DNA of 64,000 bases from CAVYXK01 sp963708245 (GCA_963708245.1 OY970201.1:6448001-6512000); one strand, 5' to 3'; shown: positions 35,512 through 44,105, counted from the stretch's first letter. Notes: generated by a model not told the origin, from the sequence alone. A program made the numbers and translations.

Positions 35512-35775
35512 TTAACGGCCGCCGGGACCTTCGGACCGGAAGAACGCGCGAAGCGCCAAGATGCGAAGCGCGGAGGCGAGCGGCTGGCCCGGTTCGCGCG
35601 CCGCGTCAGTCGCTTCCACCAATGCCGAGAGCGCCTGGGCACGCGCCGCGGCGATCTCCGACAGCGCCGCCCAGAACTCGCGCTCCAGCGCGACGCTGGT
35701 GCGATGCCCGGCAAGCGAGAAGCTGTGCTTCACCAGCCGGCACGACCGCACCGACGGGAGCTTGGTGCTGCTCAT
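35512..35775 (-). CDS. Ribbon-helix-helix domain protein (RHH_4 type)
   Basis: An 87-residue protein with the RHH_4 pattern: KHSFSLAGHRTSVALEREFW, ALSEIAAARAQALSALVEAT and LASALRILALRAFF. The ribbon is formed by the segment around SLAGHRTSVALE, followed by two helices. Such proteins are presumed small DNA-binding dimers, but targets in this subfamily are unknown. Its ATG overlaps the queG stop (ATGA), so it is the last gene of the queG transcript. Confidence 0.85.
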   Translation of the reverse strand: MSSTKLPSVRSCRLVKHSFSLAGHRTSVALEREFWAALSEIAAARAQALSALVEATDAAREPGQPLASALRILALRAFFRSEGPGGR

Positions 35776-36857
35776 GCCAGGACGGAAAGGCGAGCCACCG
35801 CCCAGGCGGCCGCTTCCGCCACCACCGGATCGGGATCATCCAGCAACCGTACTGCCGCGGAGCGCAACCCGGCCATCCCCGAGTTGCCGATCGCGATCAA
35901 AACGTTGCGTACGAAACGGTTGCGGCCGATCCGCTTGATCGGCGAGCCGCTGAACATCGCACGAAACGACGCGTCATCCAATGCCGCCAGCTCGGCCAGC
36001 CGGGGCGCGTTCAGCTCGTCCCGCGCCCGCAGCTTGGCGTGCGCCGTCGCCCGGGCGAACCGGTTCCACGGACAAACCGCCAGGCAATCATCGCAGCCAT
36101 AGATCCGATTGCCCATCAGCGGCCGCAACTCGTGCGGGATCGATCCCGCGTGCTCGATGGTCAGGTAGGAGATGCAGCGCGTCGCATCGAGCCGATAGGG
36201 TGCGGGGAATGCGTCGGTCGGGCAGGCAGCAAGGCACCTCGTGCAGGTGCCGCAGCGATCGGCGTGCGGCGCATCGGGCGGCAGCTTCAGCGTGGTGTAG
36301 ATCTCGCCCAGGAACAGCCAGGAACCGTGCCGGCGCGACACCAGGTTGGTGTGCTTGCCCTGCCAGCCCAGCCCGGCCGATTGCGCCAGCGGCTTCTCCA
36401 TCACCGGCGCGGTATCGACGAACACCTTGACTCCCGTGGGCACGTCCGAGCCGAAGCGGGCGACGATGAACTGCGCCAGGTGCTTCAGCATTCCTTTCAT
36501 CACGTCGTGATAGTCGCGATGGCGCGCATAGACGGAAATGGTGCCGCGGTCGCAATGCTTCAGCGGTTCCATCGGGTCAGCCTCGGGTGCGTAGGATAGG
36601 CCGAGCGCGATGACGCTGTGCGCCTCCGGCCACAGCGCCTGCGGATGGCTGCGCTGCTCGGCACGTGCTTCCAGCCAGCCCATGTCCCCGTGCTGGCCGG
36701 AGGCGAGGAACTCGGTCAGCCGCATGCGCGCCTCCGGCCCCAACTCGGCACGGCAGAAGCCGATCGCATCAAAACCGAGCACCAACGCCCGGTCGCGGAT
36801 CAGCGCGCCGGCGTCGCGCTGATCAGCTCGGCTCGGAGCCAAGCTCCACGCCTGCAT
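35772..36857 (-). CDS. queG: Epoxyqueuosine reductase
   Basis: QueG reduces epoxyqueuosine in tRNA to queuosine with a cobalamin and two [4Fe-4S] clusters. The protein of about 361 residues has the ferredoxin-like cysteine motifs CGTCTRCLAACP and CDDCLAVCPWN, the family block VFVDTAPVMEKPLAQSAGLG followed by WQGKHTNLVS, and a C-terminal HEAT-like repeat (AAVRLLDDPDPVVAEAAAWA). I use the ATG at 36857; the frame is open to 36902. Its start overlaps the Uma2 gene end by about 35 bases. It is the final step enzyme of the queuosine cluster here. Confidence 0.93.
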   Translation of the reverse strand: MQAWSLAPSRADQRDAGALIRDRALVLGFDAIGFCRAELGPEARMRLTEFLASGQHGDMGWLEARAEQRSHPQALWPEAHSVIALGLSYAPEADPMEPLKHCDRGTISVYARHRDYHDVMKGMLKHLAQFIVARFGSDVPTGVKVFVDTAPVMEKPLAQSAGLGWQGKHTNLVSRRHGSWLFLGEIYTTLKLPPDAPHADRCGTCTRCLAACPTDAFPAPYRLDATRCISYLTIEHAGSIPHELRPLMGNRIYGCDDCLAVCPWNRFARATAHAKLRARDELNAPRLAELAALDDASFRAMFSGSPIKRIGRNRFVRNVLIAIGNSGMAGLRSAAVRLLDDPDPVVAEAAAWAVARLSVLA

Positions 36858-37386
36858 AGGCTTCGGCGAGCGGCAACTCCACGCCGATCTCCGGCATGAC
36901 AAGTATGCCGTCGCCGGTGACGGTGGAGCGGAGCCAATGTTGGTCTTCGCGCGTATAGACCTCGGCGGCGATCGCGTCTTGTTCGAGCAGGATATAGCGC
37001 CGGATGCTGGGCGTCGCTTCGTACTCGCGGTTCTTTTCGATGCGGTCGGTCCTCGCTGCGGTCGGGCTCAACACTTCGATGACGACCACCGGATCCGTGA
37101 TTTCTTGCGCATCATCGGGGACCGCTGTGCAAACCACCATCAGATCAGGGTAGCGGGCCGTGTGCTCGAGCCGTAGTCGCATCGTTTCCCGGTAAACTAT
37201 ACACCGGCCGGCCAGACGTTGCCGCAGTGCAAATTCGAGAGCCCCGGTAATCCGGTTGTGCCGCGAACTGCCCCCCACCATGGCCCGGGGCTCAAAGCCG
37301 TCGAATTCCCACCTCTCCTCCTGCCGGTTCTCCCAAGCCAAGAATTCCTCGACGGACATCCGAGGGCGCCGCAACGCGACGTTCAT
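36823..37386 (-). CDS. Uma2-family putative restriction-endonuclease-fold protein (DUF820)
   Basis: A 187-residue protein with the Uma2 pattern: MSVEEFLAWENRQEERWEFD, GGSSRHNRITGALEFALRQR, the PD-(D/E)xK-like Asp in RYPDLMVVC and Glu in VVIEVLSPTAA, then RIEKNREYEATPSIRRYILL. The core acidic residues are present, although the lysine normally after E-x is not obvious. The function of Uma2 proteins is unknown. It sits inside the queuosine gene cluster between queF and queG and overlaps the latter. Confidence 0.88.
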   Translation of the reverse strand: MNVALRRPRMSVEEFLAWENRQEERWEFDGFEPRAMVGGSSRHNRITGALEFALRQRLAGRCIVYRETMRLRLEHTARYPDLMVVCTAVPDDAQEITDPVVVIEVLSPTAARTDRIEKNREYEATPSIRRYILLEQDAIAAEVYTREDQHWLRSTVTGDGILVMPEIGVELPLAEAYAGVELGSEPS

Positions 37387-37450
37387 TGTCGTCTCTCCGC
37401 GCTTCAGTCCGATCTTACGGCGCTTTGAGCTCTACCGGAAATCCGAGAAC

Positions 37451-37927
37451 TCAGCCGCGGCCGCGATACGCCGCCACGTCCTGCGGGGGGATCCAGGCGC
37501 CCGCCGGCGGTGCGCCGGTCTGCCAGAACACATCGATCGGCATCCCCCCGCGCGGATACCAATAAGTGCCGATGCGCAGCCAGATCGGATCCAGCAGCGA
37601 CACCAGTCGGGCGGCAACCTGCATCGTGCAGGCCTCGTGGAACGCGCCATGATTACGAAACGCAGCAAAATAGAGCTTAAGCGACTTGCTCTCGACGATC
37701 CAATCGCGCGGCACGTAATCGATGACAATATGCGCGAAATCGGGCTGACCGGTCAGCGGGCAGAGCGAGGTGAACTCCGGACAGGTGAAGCGCACCACAT
37801 AGGGCTTGCCCGGCGACGGGTTGGCCACGCATTCAAGCTGCGCCTCGTCGGGGCTAGCGGGGATCGCGACCCGGCGCCCGAGCTGACTCAGCCCGGCATA
37901 CGGGGATTCGGCGTCGGATCGTGTCAT
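37451..37927 (-). CDS. queF: NADPH-dependent 7-cyano-7-deazaguanine (preQ0) reductase
   Basis: QueF reduces preQ0 to preQ1. The 158-residue protein has the unimodular QueF pattern: the nucleophilic Cys in TSLCPLTGQPDFAHIVIDY, then ESKSLKLYFAAFRNHGAFHE (substrate and NADPH site) and RIGTYWYPRGGMPIDVFWQ. The ATG at 37927 overlaps the tgt stop (ATGA). The reading frame is open further upstream inside tgt but that is antisense-free shadow, not coding. It lies in the order queA-tgt-queF on the minus strand. Confidence 0.95.
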   Translation of the reverse strand: MTRSDAESPYAGLSQLGRRVAIPASPDEAQLECVANPSPGKPYVVRFTCPEFTSLCPLTGQPDFAHIVIDYVPRDWIVESKSLKLYFAAFRNHGAFHEACTMQVAARLVSLLDPIWLRIGTYWYPRGGMPIDVFWQTGAPPAGAWIPPQDVAAYRGRG

Positions 37928-39045
37928 GGCGGTTCCTCCACCGTCCAGCCAGCCCGCAGTGCTGCGGCGTACGCCTCCAGCCGGCCGGCAATGATCGCAG
38001 CGCGCAGGCCGCCCATCAGGTCGTGATAATAGGTCAGATTGTGCCAGGTCAGCAGCATCGGGCCCAGCATCTCCCCGGCCTTGAACAAGTGATGCAGATA
38101 CGCACAGCAATGCCGCGTGCAGGCAGGGCAGCGGCAGGTCGGATCGAGCGGACCGGCATCATCGGCAAACCGCGCATTGCGTAGGTTGAACACGCCGCGG
38201 GAGGTGTAGGCGCGGGCAGTCCGGCCAGCACGGGTGGGAATGACGCAGTCGAACATGTCGATCCCCCGCTGTACGGCGCCGATCAGGTCGTCCGGCGTAC
38301 CGACGCCCATCAGGTAACGCGGCGCGCCGCCGGGCAGGCTCGGCACCGTGGCTTCCAGAACGGCGAACATCACCGCCTGGCCCTCGCCGACCGCCAGTCC
38401 CCCGACTGCGTAACCATCGAAGCCGCTTTCGACCAGCGCCCCGGCCGAGGCGGCACGCAGCGCGGGGAACACGCCGCCTTGCACGATGCCGAACAGGGCA
38501 TAGCCGGGGCGCGGACGGAACGCCTCCTTGGAACGCACGGCCCAGCGTAGAGACAGCTCCATCGACCGCCGTGCTTCGTCCTCGGTGGCCGGGAACGGTG
38601 TGCACTCGTCGAGCACCATGCTGATGGTGGCGTCGAGTTGGTGCTGGATCTCGATGGAGCGGGCCGGCGTGAGCCGCAGGGCGGCGCCGTCGAGATGCGA
38701 CTGGAACGTCACTCCATCGGCATCGAGGGTCCGCAGCTTGGCCAGCGACATCACCTGAAAGCCGCCGGAATCGGTCAGGATCGGCCCCGGCCAATCCATC
38801 AACCGGTGCAGGCCCCCAAGCGCGGCCACACGCTCGGCCCCTGGCCGCAGCATCAGGTGATAAGTGTTGCCAAGCACAATGCGCGCACCGGTCTCACGCA
38901 CCGCATCGGCAGTCATCGCTTTCACCGTCCCCGTGGTGGCGAGGGGCATGAAGGTCGGTGTCTCCACCGTGCCGTGGGCCGTCTCAAGCAGACCGGCGCG
39001 CGCCGCACCGCTGACCGCGACCACGCGGAAGGTGAAATTCGTCAC
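37924..39045 (-). CDS. tgt: Queuine/preQ1 tRNA-guanine transglycosylase
   Basis: Tgt exchanges guanine-34 of GUN tRNAs for preQ1. The 373-residue protein has the catalytic nucleophile region FDCVIPTRAGRTARAYT, the early Asp in ILTDSGGFQVMSLAKL, the substrate loop GGLAVGEGQ and the zinc ligands DPTCRCPACTRHCCAYLHHL. The bacterial VSGAARAGLLET-type start HGTVETPTFMPLATTGTVKA is intact. It overlaps queF and is separated from queA by 245 bases that contain a structured element. Confidence 0.95.
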   Translation of the reverse strand: MTNFTFRVVAVSGAARAGLLETAHGTVETPTFMPLATTGTVKAMTADAVRETGARIVLGNTYHLMLRPGAERVAALGGLHRLMDWPGPILTDSGGFQVMSLAKLRTLDADGVTFQSHLDGAALRLTPARSIEIQHQLDATISMVLDECTPFPATEDEARRSMELSLRWAVRSKEAFRPRPGYALFGIVQGGVFPALRAASAGALVESGFDGYAVGGLAVGEGQAVMFAVLEATVPSLPGGAPRYLMGVGTPDDLIGAVQRGIDMFDCVIPTRAGRTARAYTSRGVFNLRNARFADDAGPLDPTCRCPACTRHCCAYLHHLFKAGEMLGPMLLTWHNLTYYHDLMGGLRAAIIAGRLEAYAAALRAGWTVEEPP

Positions 39046-39162
39046 GCCGCCCCTCGTTTCGAAGGGCAGCGGTCAAGCGTCCGGCGATCGCCACCAACAA
39101 GAATGCGCCCGTGCGCCCGGCAGATCGCGTTCAAGACAATGATGAAGCGCCTGCGCAGGTAC

Positions 39163-39241
39163 AAAAAAGAGCCCTGAGGGACCCCCATGGTGGCGCAGAG
39201 CCGCGCCCCCCGGGAGTTTACGGCCGGAACCGGCCTCAGGG
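39163..39241 (-). ncRNA. Compact structured RNA or elaborate terminator between queA and tgt
   Basis: On the minus strand an outer stem CCCTGAGG/CCTCAGGG (39234-39241 with 39172-39179) encloses a small hairpin of GGCCGG and its mirror, then a nested hairpin in which ACTCCC pairs with GGGGGT around GGCGC-loop-GCGCC. The outer stem is followed after two bases by six T (39163-39168). This would form a Rho-independent terminator for queA, or the 3' end of a short stable RNA. No tRNA or known riboswitch core is evident to me. Confidence 0.55.
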
Positions 39242-39290
39242 TATCGCGAGGGAAATTGGTCATTTCAGAACCCGAAATCAACCGCACCAC

Positions 39291-40388
39291 TCACGCCGCG
39301 AGTGGAGGATGGACACGATCAAGCAGACAGGCATCGCCGTAGGAATAGAAGCGATACCCGGTTGCGATTGCATGCATGTAGGCGGCTCGCATTCGACTTG
39401 TGCCGGCAAAGGCACAGACCAGCATGAAAAGCGTCGAGCGCGGCAGGTGGAAATTGGTCATCAGCCGATCGACGGTGCGGAACTGGTAGCCTGGCAGAAT
39501 GAACAGCTCGGTTTCGCCGGCGAACGGATGGATCGTGCCGTCCGGTGCGGCAGAGCTCTCCAGCAGCCGCAGCGAGGTCGTGCCGACAGCAACTACGCGC
39601 CCGCCTGCCGCGCGCGCTGCGTTGATGGCGGCGGCGGCGGTCGGGGTGATCTCGCCGCGTTCGGCGTGCATCCGGTGCGCTGTCACGTCCGCGGTCCGCA
39701 CGGACAGGAAGGTGCCGGCGCCGACATGCAGCGTGATGCTGACCCGCCGCACACCCTGTCGATCGAGCGCGGCGAGCAGCGCGGGGGTGAAATGCAGCCC
39801 GGCGGTCGGCGCTGCCACCGCGCCCTCGCGCGCGGCGAAGATGGTTTGATAGTCCTCGGCATCCTGCAGCAGGACGCCGGCCGGGCGATCGATATATGGC
39901 GGGAGAGCGAGCGCCCCAGCTCGCCGCAGCGCTTGCGCGAACGCTGGGCCCTCGAGGTTGAAGGCCAGCATCACACTGCCATCCGGGTCGCGCGCCCCGA
40001 CCGTCGCTGTCAGCTCTGGCGCGCCGTCGAAGCTCAGCCCGTCTCCGGGATGCAGCCGCCGCGCGTTCCGTGCCAGGGCGTGCCATCTGCCGTCCGCCAG
40101 CGGTCGGTCGAGCGTAATCCCGATGCGGGCCGAGCCGCGCCGTGCCGAGAGCTGCGCCGGGATCACGCGCGTGTCGTTGGTGACAAGGACGTCGCCGGGA
40201 CGCAACAAGTACGGCAGGTCCCGCACGATCGGATCCTCCAGCACATCCCCGACGACAAGCAGACGGGCCGAGTTGCGTGGTCGCACCGGATACTGTGCAA
40301 TCCGCTCGGGCGGCAGCTCGAAGTCGAAATCGGAGAGCCGCGGCGGGTCGAAGCCGGGCAGGGGAGCCATTTGGTCCATCGACCGCAT
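39291..40388 (-). CDS. queA: S-adenosylmethionine:tRNA ribosyltransferase-isomerase
   Basis: QueA moves the ribosyl part of SAM onto preQ1 in tRNA, giving epoxyqueuosine. The 365-residue protein starts LSDFDFELPPERIAQYPVRP and shows DRDLPYLLRPGDVLV-like block VRDLPYLLRPGDVLVTNDTR, then GAVAAPTAGLHFTPALL, VSITLHVGAGTF, RVVAVGTTSLRLLE and LMTNFHLPRSTLFMLVCAFA, all QueA hallmarks. I start at ATG 40388 with AGG six bases upstream; a second ATG follows three codons later. It heads the minus-strand queuosine group. Confidence 0.95.
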   Translation of the reverse strand: MRSMDQMAPLPGFDPPRLSDFDFELPPERIAQYPVRPRNSARLLVVGDVLEDPIVRDLPYLLRPGDVLVTNDTRVIPAQLSARRGSARIGITLDRPLADGRWHALARNARRLHPGDGLSFDGAPELTATVGARDPDGSVMLAFNLEGPAFAQALRRAGALALPPYIDRPAGVLLQDAEDYQTIFAAREGAVAAPTAGLHFTPALLAALDRQGVRRVSITLHVGAGTFLSVRTADVTAHRMHAERGEITPTAAAAINAARAAGGRVVAVGTTSLRLLESSAAPDGTIHPFAGETELFILPGYQFRTVDRLMTNFHLPRSTLFMLVCAFAGTSRMRAAYMHAIATGYRFYSYGDACLLDRVHPPLAA

Positions 40389-40466
40389 GTAAGCCTGACG
40401 CTCGCCCTGGCCAACACGACGATCCCTGGCGTCCGGCGCACCGGGCGCCCACATTGACGCACGCTC

Positions 40467-40940
40467 GTGTCAGGGGATGACTTCGTGGGTCGGAATATCG
40501 TCGCATTCGTCTGGTTAGGGGGTATCGCGCTGGCCGTGGTGCTGTACCTCATTGGCCCCGGCTCTTTCGTCGGTGCGACCCTCGCCGTGTTGGCGCGCGC
40601 GGAGTGGGCGATCGTGAACAGTATCGCCTTTCTGTCCGTGCTAACCTTCGATCTGGTCCGAGCAGCGGCGATCGCCTTGTTTGTCGTGTTCCTCGTGCTC
40701 GGCACTCTGGCGAAACAGCGAGGCGTCGGGCGGGGCGGCGGGCTGGTCGGATTGACGGCGCTGTTCGCCGTGCTGATAGCCCTGGGCGGATACGAATCCC
40801 GCTTCTGCTGGTTCGCGGCACTGCTGGTGGCTGGCGCCGGAGCAGTCGGAATGACCCAGCGGCTATTAGCCCCGCCGGTGCGCGGCCCATGGCGGTCAGG
40901 GGCGTTCCGGCACGGGGGCGAGTCCCGCCCCCGGCCCTAA
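40467..40940 (+). CDS. Hypothetical membrane protein
   Basis: A frame of up to 157 residues with four hydrophobic segments: NIVAFVWLGGIALAVVLYLI, FVGATLAVLARAEWAIVNSI, FDLVRAAAIALFVVFLVLGT and GLVGLTALFAVLIALGGY, followed by WFAALLVAGAGAVGM. I do not recognise the family. GTG 40467 is the first start; GTG 40485 has a better-placed AGGGG eight bases upstream. It is divergent from queA and meets the VUT gene tail to tail with a four-base overlap. Confidence 0.6.
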   Translation: MSGDDFVGRNIVAFVWLGGIALAVVLYLIGPGSFVGATLAVLARAEWAIVNSIAFLSVLTFDLVRAAAIALFVVFLVLGTLAKQRGVGRGGGLVGLTALFAVLIALGGYESRFCWFAALLVAGAGAVGMTQRLLAPPVRGPWRSGAFRHGGESRPRP

Positions 40941-41488
40941 GCCGGGCTCGGCACGACCCGGCGCAGTACCCGGATGAATGGGAGGCTGACCAGTACCGCC
41001 CATAGCTTGCCGACCACCTGGCCTTCGAGGAACTGCAAGCTGCCGAATGCAAGCCACAGGAACACGATCGAGTTGATTACCAGCCCCAGCGTGGCCGACG
41101 CGAACACCGCGAGCACCAGCCGGCGGCGCTGCAATGGCGTATAGACGGCAAAATCGGCCAGCTCGCTGCACAGGAAGGCGACCGCCGAGGCCAGCACGAG
41201 ACTGGCGGGAGCGATCAATGCAGAAAGCGCCGCACCGGCGGCGATCGCGCCAAGTCCCCAGACCCTGCCGAGGCAACGCTGGACGACGTCACGGAGCACC
41301 AGCGCCACGCCGACCGTCACAACGCCGGACGGCGCCAACAGCCCTGGGAATACAGGCACCAGACAGGGCTGACCGGCGGCGCAGACGGTCCCGACATGGC
41401 CAATCATCCAATTGGCCAACGGGATCATGCCAAGGAAGCCGAGAAAGGCCGTGAAGCCGATCCGGCCAGGCACCCCCTGCTCCGTCAC
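40937..41488 (-). CDS. VUT-family protein (DUF165/YhhQ-like), putative queuosine precursor transporter
   Basis: A 183-residue membrane protein with about five to six helices. The family motifs are ANWMIGHVG, then VFPGLLAPSGVVTVGVALVL followed by RDVVQRCLGR and SALIAPASLVLASAVAFLCS with ELADFAVYTPLQRRR. E. coli YhhQ imports preQ0/preQ1. Its nearness to queA-tgt-queF-queG supports the same job here. It forms an overlapping string fumA-VOC-VUT, each with ATGA overlaps, so it is cotranscribed with fumarase. Confidence 0.85.
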   Translation of the reverse strand: MTEQGVPGRIGFTAFLGFLGMIPLANWMIGHVGTVCAAGQPCLVPVFPGLLAPSGVVTVGVALVLRDVVQRCLGRVWGLGAIAAGAALSALIAPASLVLASAVAFLCSELADFAVYTPLQRRRLVLAVFASATLGLVINSIVFLWLAFGSLQFLEGQVVGKLWAVLVSLPFIRVLRRVVPSPA

Positions 41489-41889
41489 CGCGGCAGATAG
41501 GATGCGATCTCAACCAGATTGCCGTCCGGGTCGCGGCAATAGACGGAGCGCATCGGCCCCAGCGCGCCCTCGCGCGGCACCGGGCCCTCCAGAACTGCCA
41601 CGCCACAGTCGTGCAGATGGGCGATGACATCGGCCGGGCCGACAGCGGTGATAAAGCAGAGATCGCCCGCTCCCGGCGCATCGTTAATCCCGGTGACCCA
41701 ACTGCGGGGATCGGAATCGGCCGGGCGGAGGTTGATTTTCTGCCCGCCGAACTTCAAAGCGGAGCGCCGCTGCGGGCCAAACTCCTCGCGCTCCATCCCC
41801 AGCACACGCTGATACCAGGCGGCAGTGATCTCCACGTCGGCAACGTTCAGCACTAGGTGGTCGATCCGGTCGATGGTGAATCGCATCAC
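41485..41889 (-). CDS. VOC-family (glyoxalase/bleomycin-resistance fold) protein
   Basis: A 134-residue single-domain VOC protein: IDRIDHLVLNVADVEITAAW, YQRVLGMEREEFGPQRRSAL, KFGGQKINLRPAD and the C-terminal VYCRDPDGNLVEIASY. The first His in DHLVLNV and the last Glu in LVEIAS are the usual metal ligands, so it probably binds a divalent metal. The substrate is not evident. It overlaps both neighbours by four bases in the fumA operon. Confidence 0.9.
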   Translation of the reverse strand: MMRFTIDRIDHLVLNVADVEITAAWYQRVLGMEREEFGPQRRSALKFGGQKINLRPADSDPRSWVTGINDAPGAGDLCFITAVGPADVIAHLHDCGVAVLEGPVPREGALGPMRSVYCRDPDGNLVEIASYLPR

Positions 41890-43532
41890 TCCAGCCCCTC
41901 GTAGAAATCGTTGCCTTTGTCATCGATCACGACGAAGGCGGGGAAATTCTCCACCCGGATGCGCCAGACCGCCTCCATTCCCAGCTCCGGATATTCCAGC
42001 ACTTCGACCTTGCGGATGCAGTCCAGGGCGAGCCGCGCCGCCGGTCCACCAACGCTGCCCAAATAAAACCCGCCATGCGCCTTGCACGACTCTCTCACTG
42101 CGCGGGATCGGTTGCCCTTGGCCAGCATCACCAGTGAGCCTCCTGCCGCCTGAAAATCTGGCACGTAACTATCCATCCGTCCGGCGGTGGTCGGGCCGAA
42201 ACTGCCGGTCGCGTATCCCTCCGGAGTTTTTGCCGGCCCGGCGTAATAGACCGGATGCGCCTTGAAGTAGTCGGGTAGCCCCTCGCCGCGGTCCAGCCGC
42301 TGCTTCAGCCTGGCATGCGCGATGTCGCGCGCCACCACCATCGTGCCATTGAGCGAGAGCCGCGTCTTCACCGGACAGGCGGAGAGCTGCCGCAGCACCT
42401 CCGGCATCGACCTGTCCAGGTCGACCGGCATGGCATCGTCCCCCACCTCCGCGTCGGTGGTCTCAGGCAAGTATTTCGCCGGGTCCGTCTCGAGTTGCTC
42501 GAGGAACACGCCATCCGGCGTGATCTTTGCAAGGATCTGGCGGTCGGCGCTGCAGGAGACGCCGATGCCGACCGGCAGGCTGGCGCCGTGCCGGGGCAGC
42601 CGGATCACCCGCACGTCATGGCAGAAATATTTGCCGCCGAACTGCGCGCCGATCCCCATGTGTCGGGTCATCTCCAGCACCTGCGCCTCGGTCTCCAGGT
42701 CGCGGAACGCGTGCCCGGCCTTGCTGCCGCGGGTCGGCAGTGTGTCCAACCATCGGGTGGAGGCGAGCTTCACGGTCTTCAGCGTCAGCTCCGCCGAAGT
42801 CCCGCCGATAACGATGCCAAGGTGATAGGGTGGACAGGCCGAAACGCCGAGCGTGCGGAGCTTGCCTTCAAGGAAAGCCGCCAACCGCTCGGGCGACAGG
42901 ATCGCCCGCGTCTCCTGATAGAGAAAGCTCTTGTTGGCCGATCCGCCGCCCTTGGCGACGAACATCAGATGGAACTCCTCGGCGTGCTCGCTGCCGGGCG
43001 CCGCCATGATATCGAACTGGACAGGCAGGTTGTTGCCGGTGTTCACCTCCTCGAACATCGAAAGCGGCGCCATCTGCGAATAGCGCAGATTGGTCTCGGT
43101 GTAAGTGCGGTGCACGCCCCAGGCGATCGCCTGCTCTTCGTCGCCGTCGACCCAGACGCGCTGGCCCTTCTTGCCGAACACCAGAGCGGTGCCGGTGTCC
43201 TGACACATCGGCAGCGCGCCGCCGGCGGCGATATTGGCGTTCTTCAACAGGTCGAGCGCCACGAACCGGTCGTTGGCCGAGGCTTCGGGATCGTCCAGGA
43301 TCGCCCGGAGCTGCGCGAGATGCCCGGGGCGCAGCAGGTGGGAGACGTCGCGGAAGGCCTGGAAGGCCAGCTCGGTCAGTGTCTCCGGCGCAATGCGCAG
43401 CACTCTTTCTCCGTCGCAGGAAACCGTGCGCGGCCCAGCAACATCCAGCCTCTTCCACGCCGTCGCCGCCGGCCCCACAGGAAACATCGGCGCAAAGAGA
43501 AAGCTGGGCGGAGGCGAGATCGGCGCGTTCAT
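41886..43532 (-). CDS. fumA: Class I (iron-sulfur) fumarate hydratase
   Basis: The 548-residue protein interconverts fumarate and malate using an oxygen-sensitive [4Fe-4S] cluster. Motifs include ANIAAGGALPMCQDTGTALV with the first cluster Cys, VSACPPYHLGIVIGGTSAEL, CHDVRVIRLPRHGASLPVGI and SCSADRQILAKI, plus the beta-domain block GPTTAGRMDSYVPDFQAAGG. This is the fused alpha-beta type found in bacteria, full length. It is the first gene of fumA-VOC-VUT and follows sspB by 51 bases on the same strand. Confidence 0.95.
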   Translation of the reverse strand: MNAPISPPPSFLFAPMFPVGPAATAWKRLDVAGPRTVSCDGERVLRIAPETLTELAFQAFRDVSHLLRPGHLAQLRAILDDPEASANDRFVALDLLKNANIAAGGALPMCQDTGTALVFGKKGQRVWVDGDEEQAIAWGVHRTYTETNLRYSQMAPLSMFEEVNTGNNLPVQFDIMAAPGSEHAEEFHLMFVAKGGGSANKSFLYQETRAILSPERLAAFLEGKLRTLGVSACPPYHLGIVIGGTSAELTLKTVKLASTRWLDTLPTRGSKAGHAFRDLETEAQVLEMTRHMGIGAQFGGKYFCHDVRVIRLPRHGASLPVGIGVSCSADRQILAKITPDGVFLEQLETDPAKYLPETTDAEVGDDAMPVDLDRSMPEVLRQLSACPVKTRLSLNGTMVVARDIAHARLKQRLDRGEGLPDYFKAHPVYYAGPAKTPEGYATGSFGPTTAGRMDSYVPDFQAAGGSLVMLAKGNRSRAVRESCKAHGGFYLGSVGGPAARLALDCIRKVEVLEYPELGMEAVWRIRVENFPAFVVIDDKGNDFYEGLE

Positions 43533-43583
43533 GGCACGCTCCTTGGTGGGCGGGGCAGCGTTCGGCGCAAGCTTGGTGGGGTC

Positions 43584-44087
43584 TCAGGCCTTCGGCGGAC
43601 CGCGGCGGCGGAACGCGTCCAGGCTGACCACCTGCGGCTGTTCCGGATCCTGTTTCGCCGCGGCTGGCGTTTCCTCTGGCTCAGTCTCCCCTACCGCCGG
43701 GTCGTGGTCGGGGCGGAAGCGCATCCCGTAGCGGATATATGGATCAGCGAAGGCGACGATCGCGCCCAAGGGGATGACAAGCGTCGAAGGCACGCCTCCG
43801 AAGGACAGGCCGACGCTGATCAGCCCTGCCTCCTCATCCACCTTCAGGTCCCAGAACTGGTGCTGCAGGACGATCGTGATCTCCTGCGGGTACTGGCTCC
43901 GCAGCCGGGGCGGCATGACGACGCCCGGATGCTGCGTGCGGAAGGTGATGTAGAAATGATGCTCACCCGGCAGGCCGTGCGCGGCCACATGGGCGAGCGC
44001 GCGGACGACGACCTGGCGCATCGCCGCTTCTGTCCACTCATCGTAGGGCAGCAGGCTCTCGACTGTCGGTTGCTGTTCGTCCGTCAT
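43584..44087 (-). CDS. sspB: SspB-family adaptor for ClpXP degradation of ssrA-tagged proteins
   Basis: SspB binds the ssrA tag and tethers tagged proteins to ClpXP. The 167-residue protein has the alphaproteobacterial SspB pattern: ESLLPYDEWTEAAMRQVVVR, GEHHFYITFRTQHPGVVMPP, EITIVLQHQFWDLKVDEEAG and FSFGG-like SVGLSFGGVPSTLVIPLGAI followed by AFADPYIRYGMRF. The C-terminal tail (QVVSLDAFRRRGPPK) contains the short hydrophobic-basic ClpX-binding segment. I start at the ATG complementary to 44085-44087. The tmRNA gene that encodes the tag lies just upstream on the same strand. Confidence 0.92.
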   Translation of the reverse strand: MTDEQQPTVESLLPYDEWTEAAMRQVVVRALAHVAAHGLPGEHHFYITFRTQHPGVVMPPRLRSQYPQEITIVLQHQFWDLKVDEEAGLISVGLSFGGVPSTLVIPLGAIVAFADPYIRYGMRFRPDHDPAVGETEPEETPAAAKQDPEQPQVVSLDAFRRRGPPKA

Positions 44088-44105
44088 CGCGCCGAGAATA
44101 CCGTG

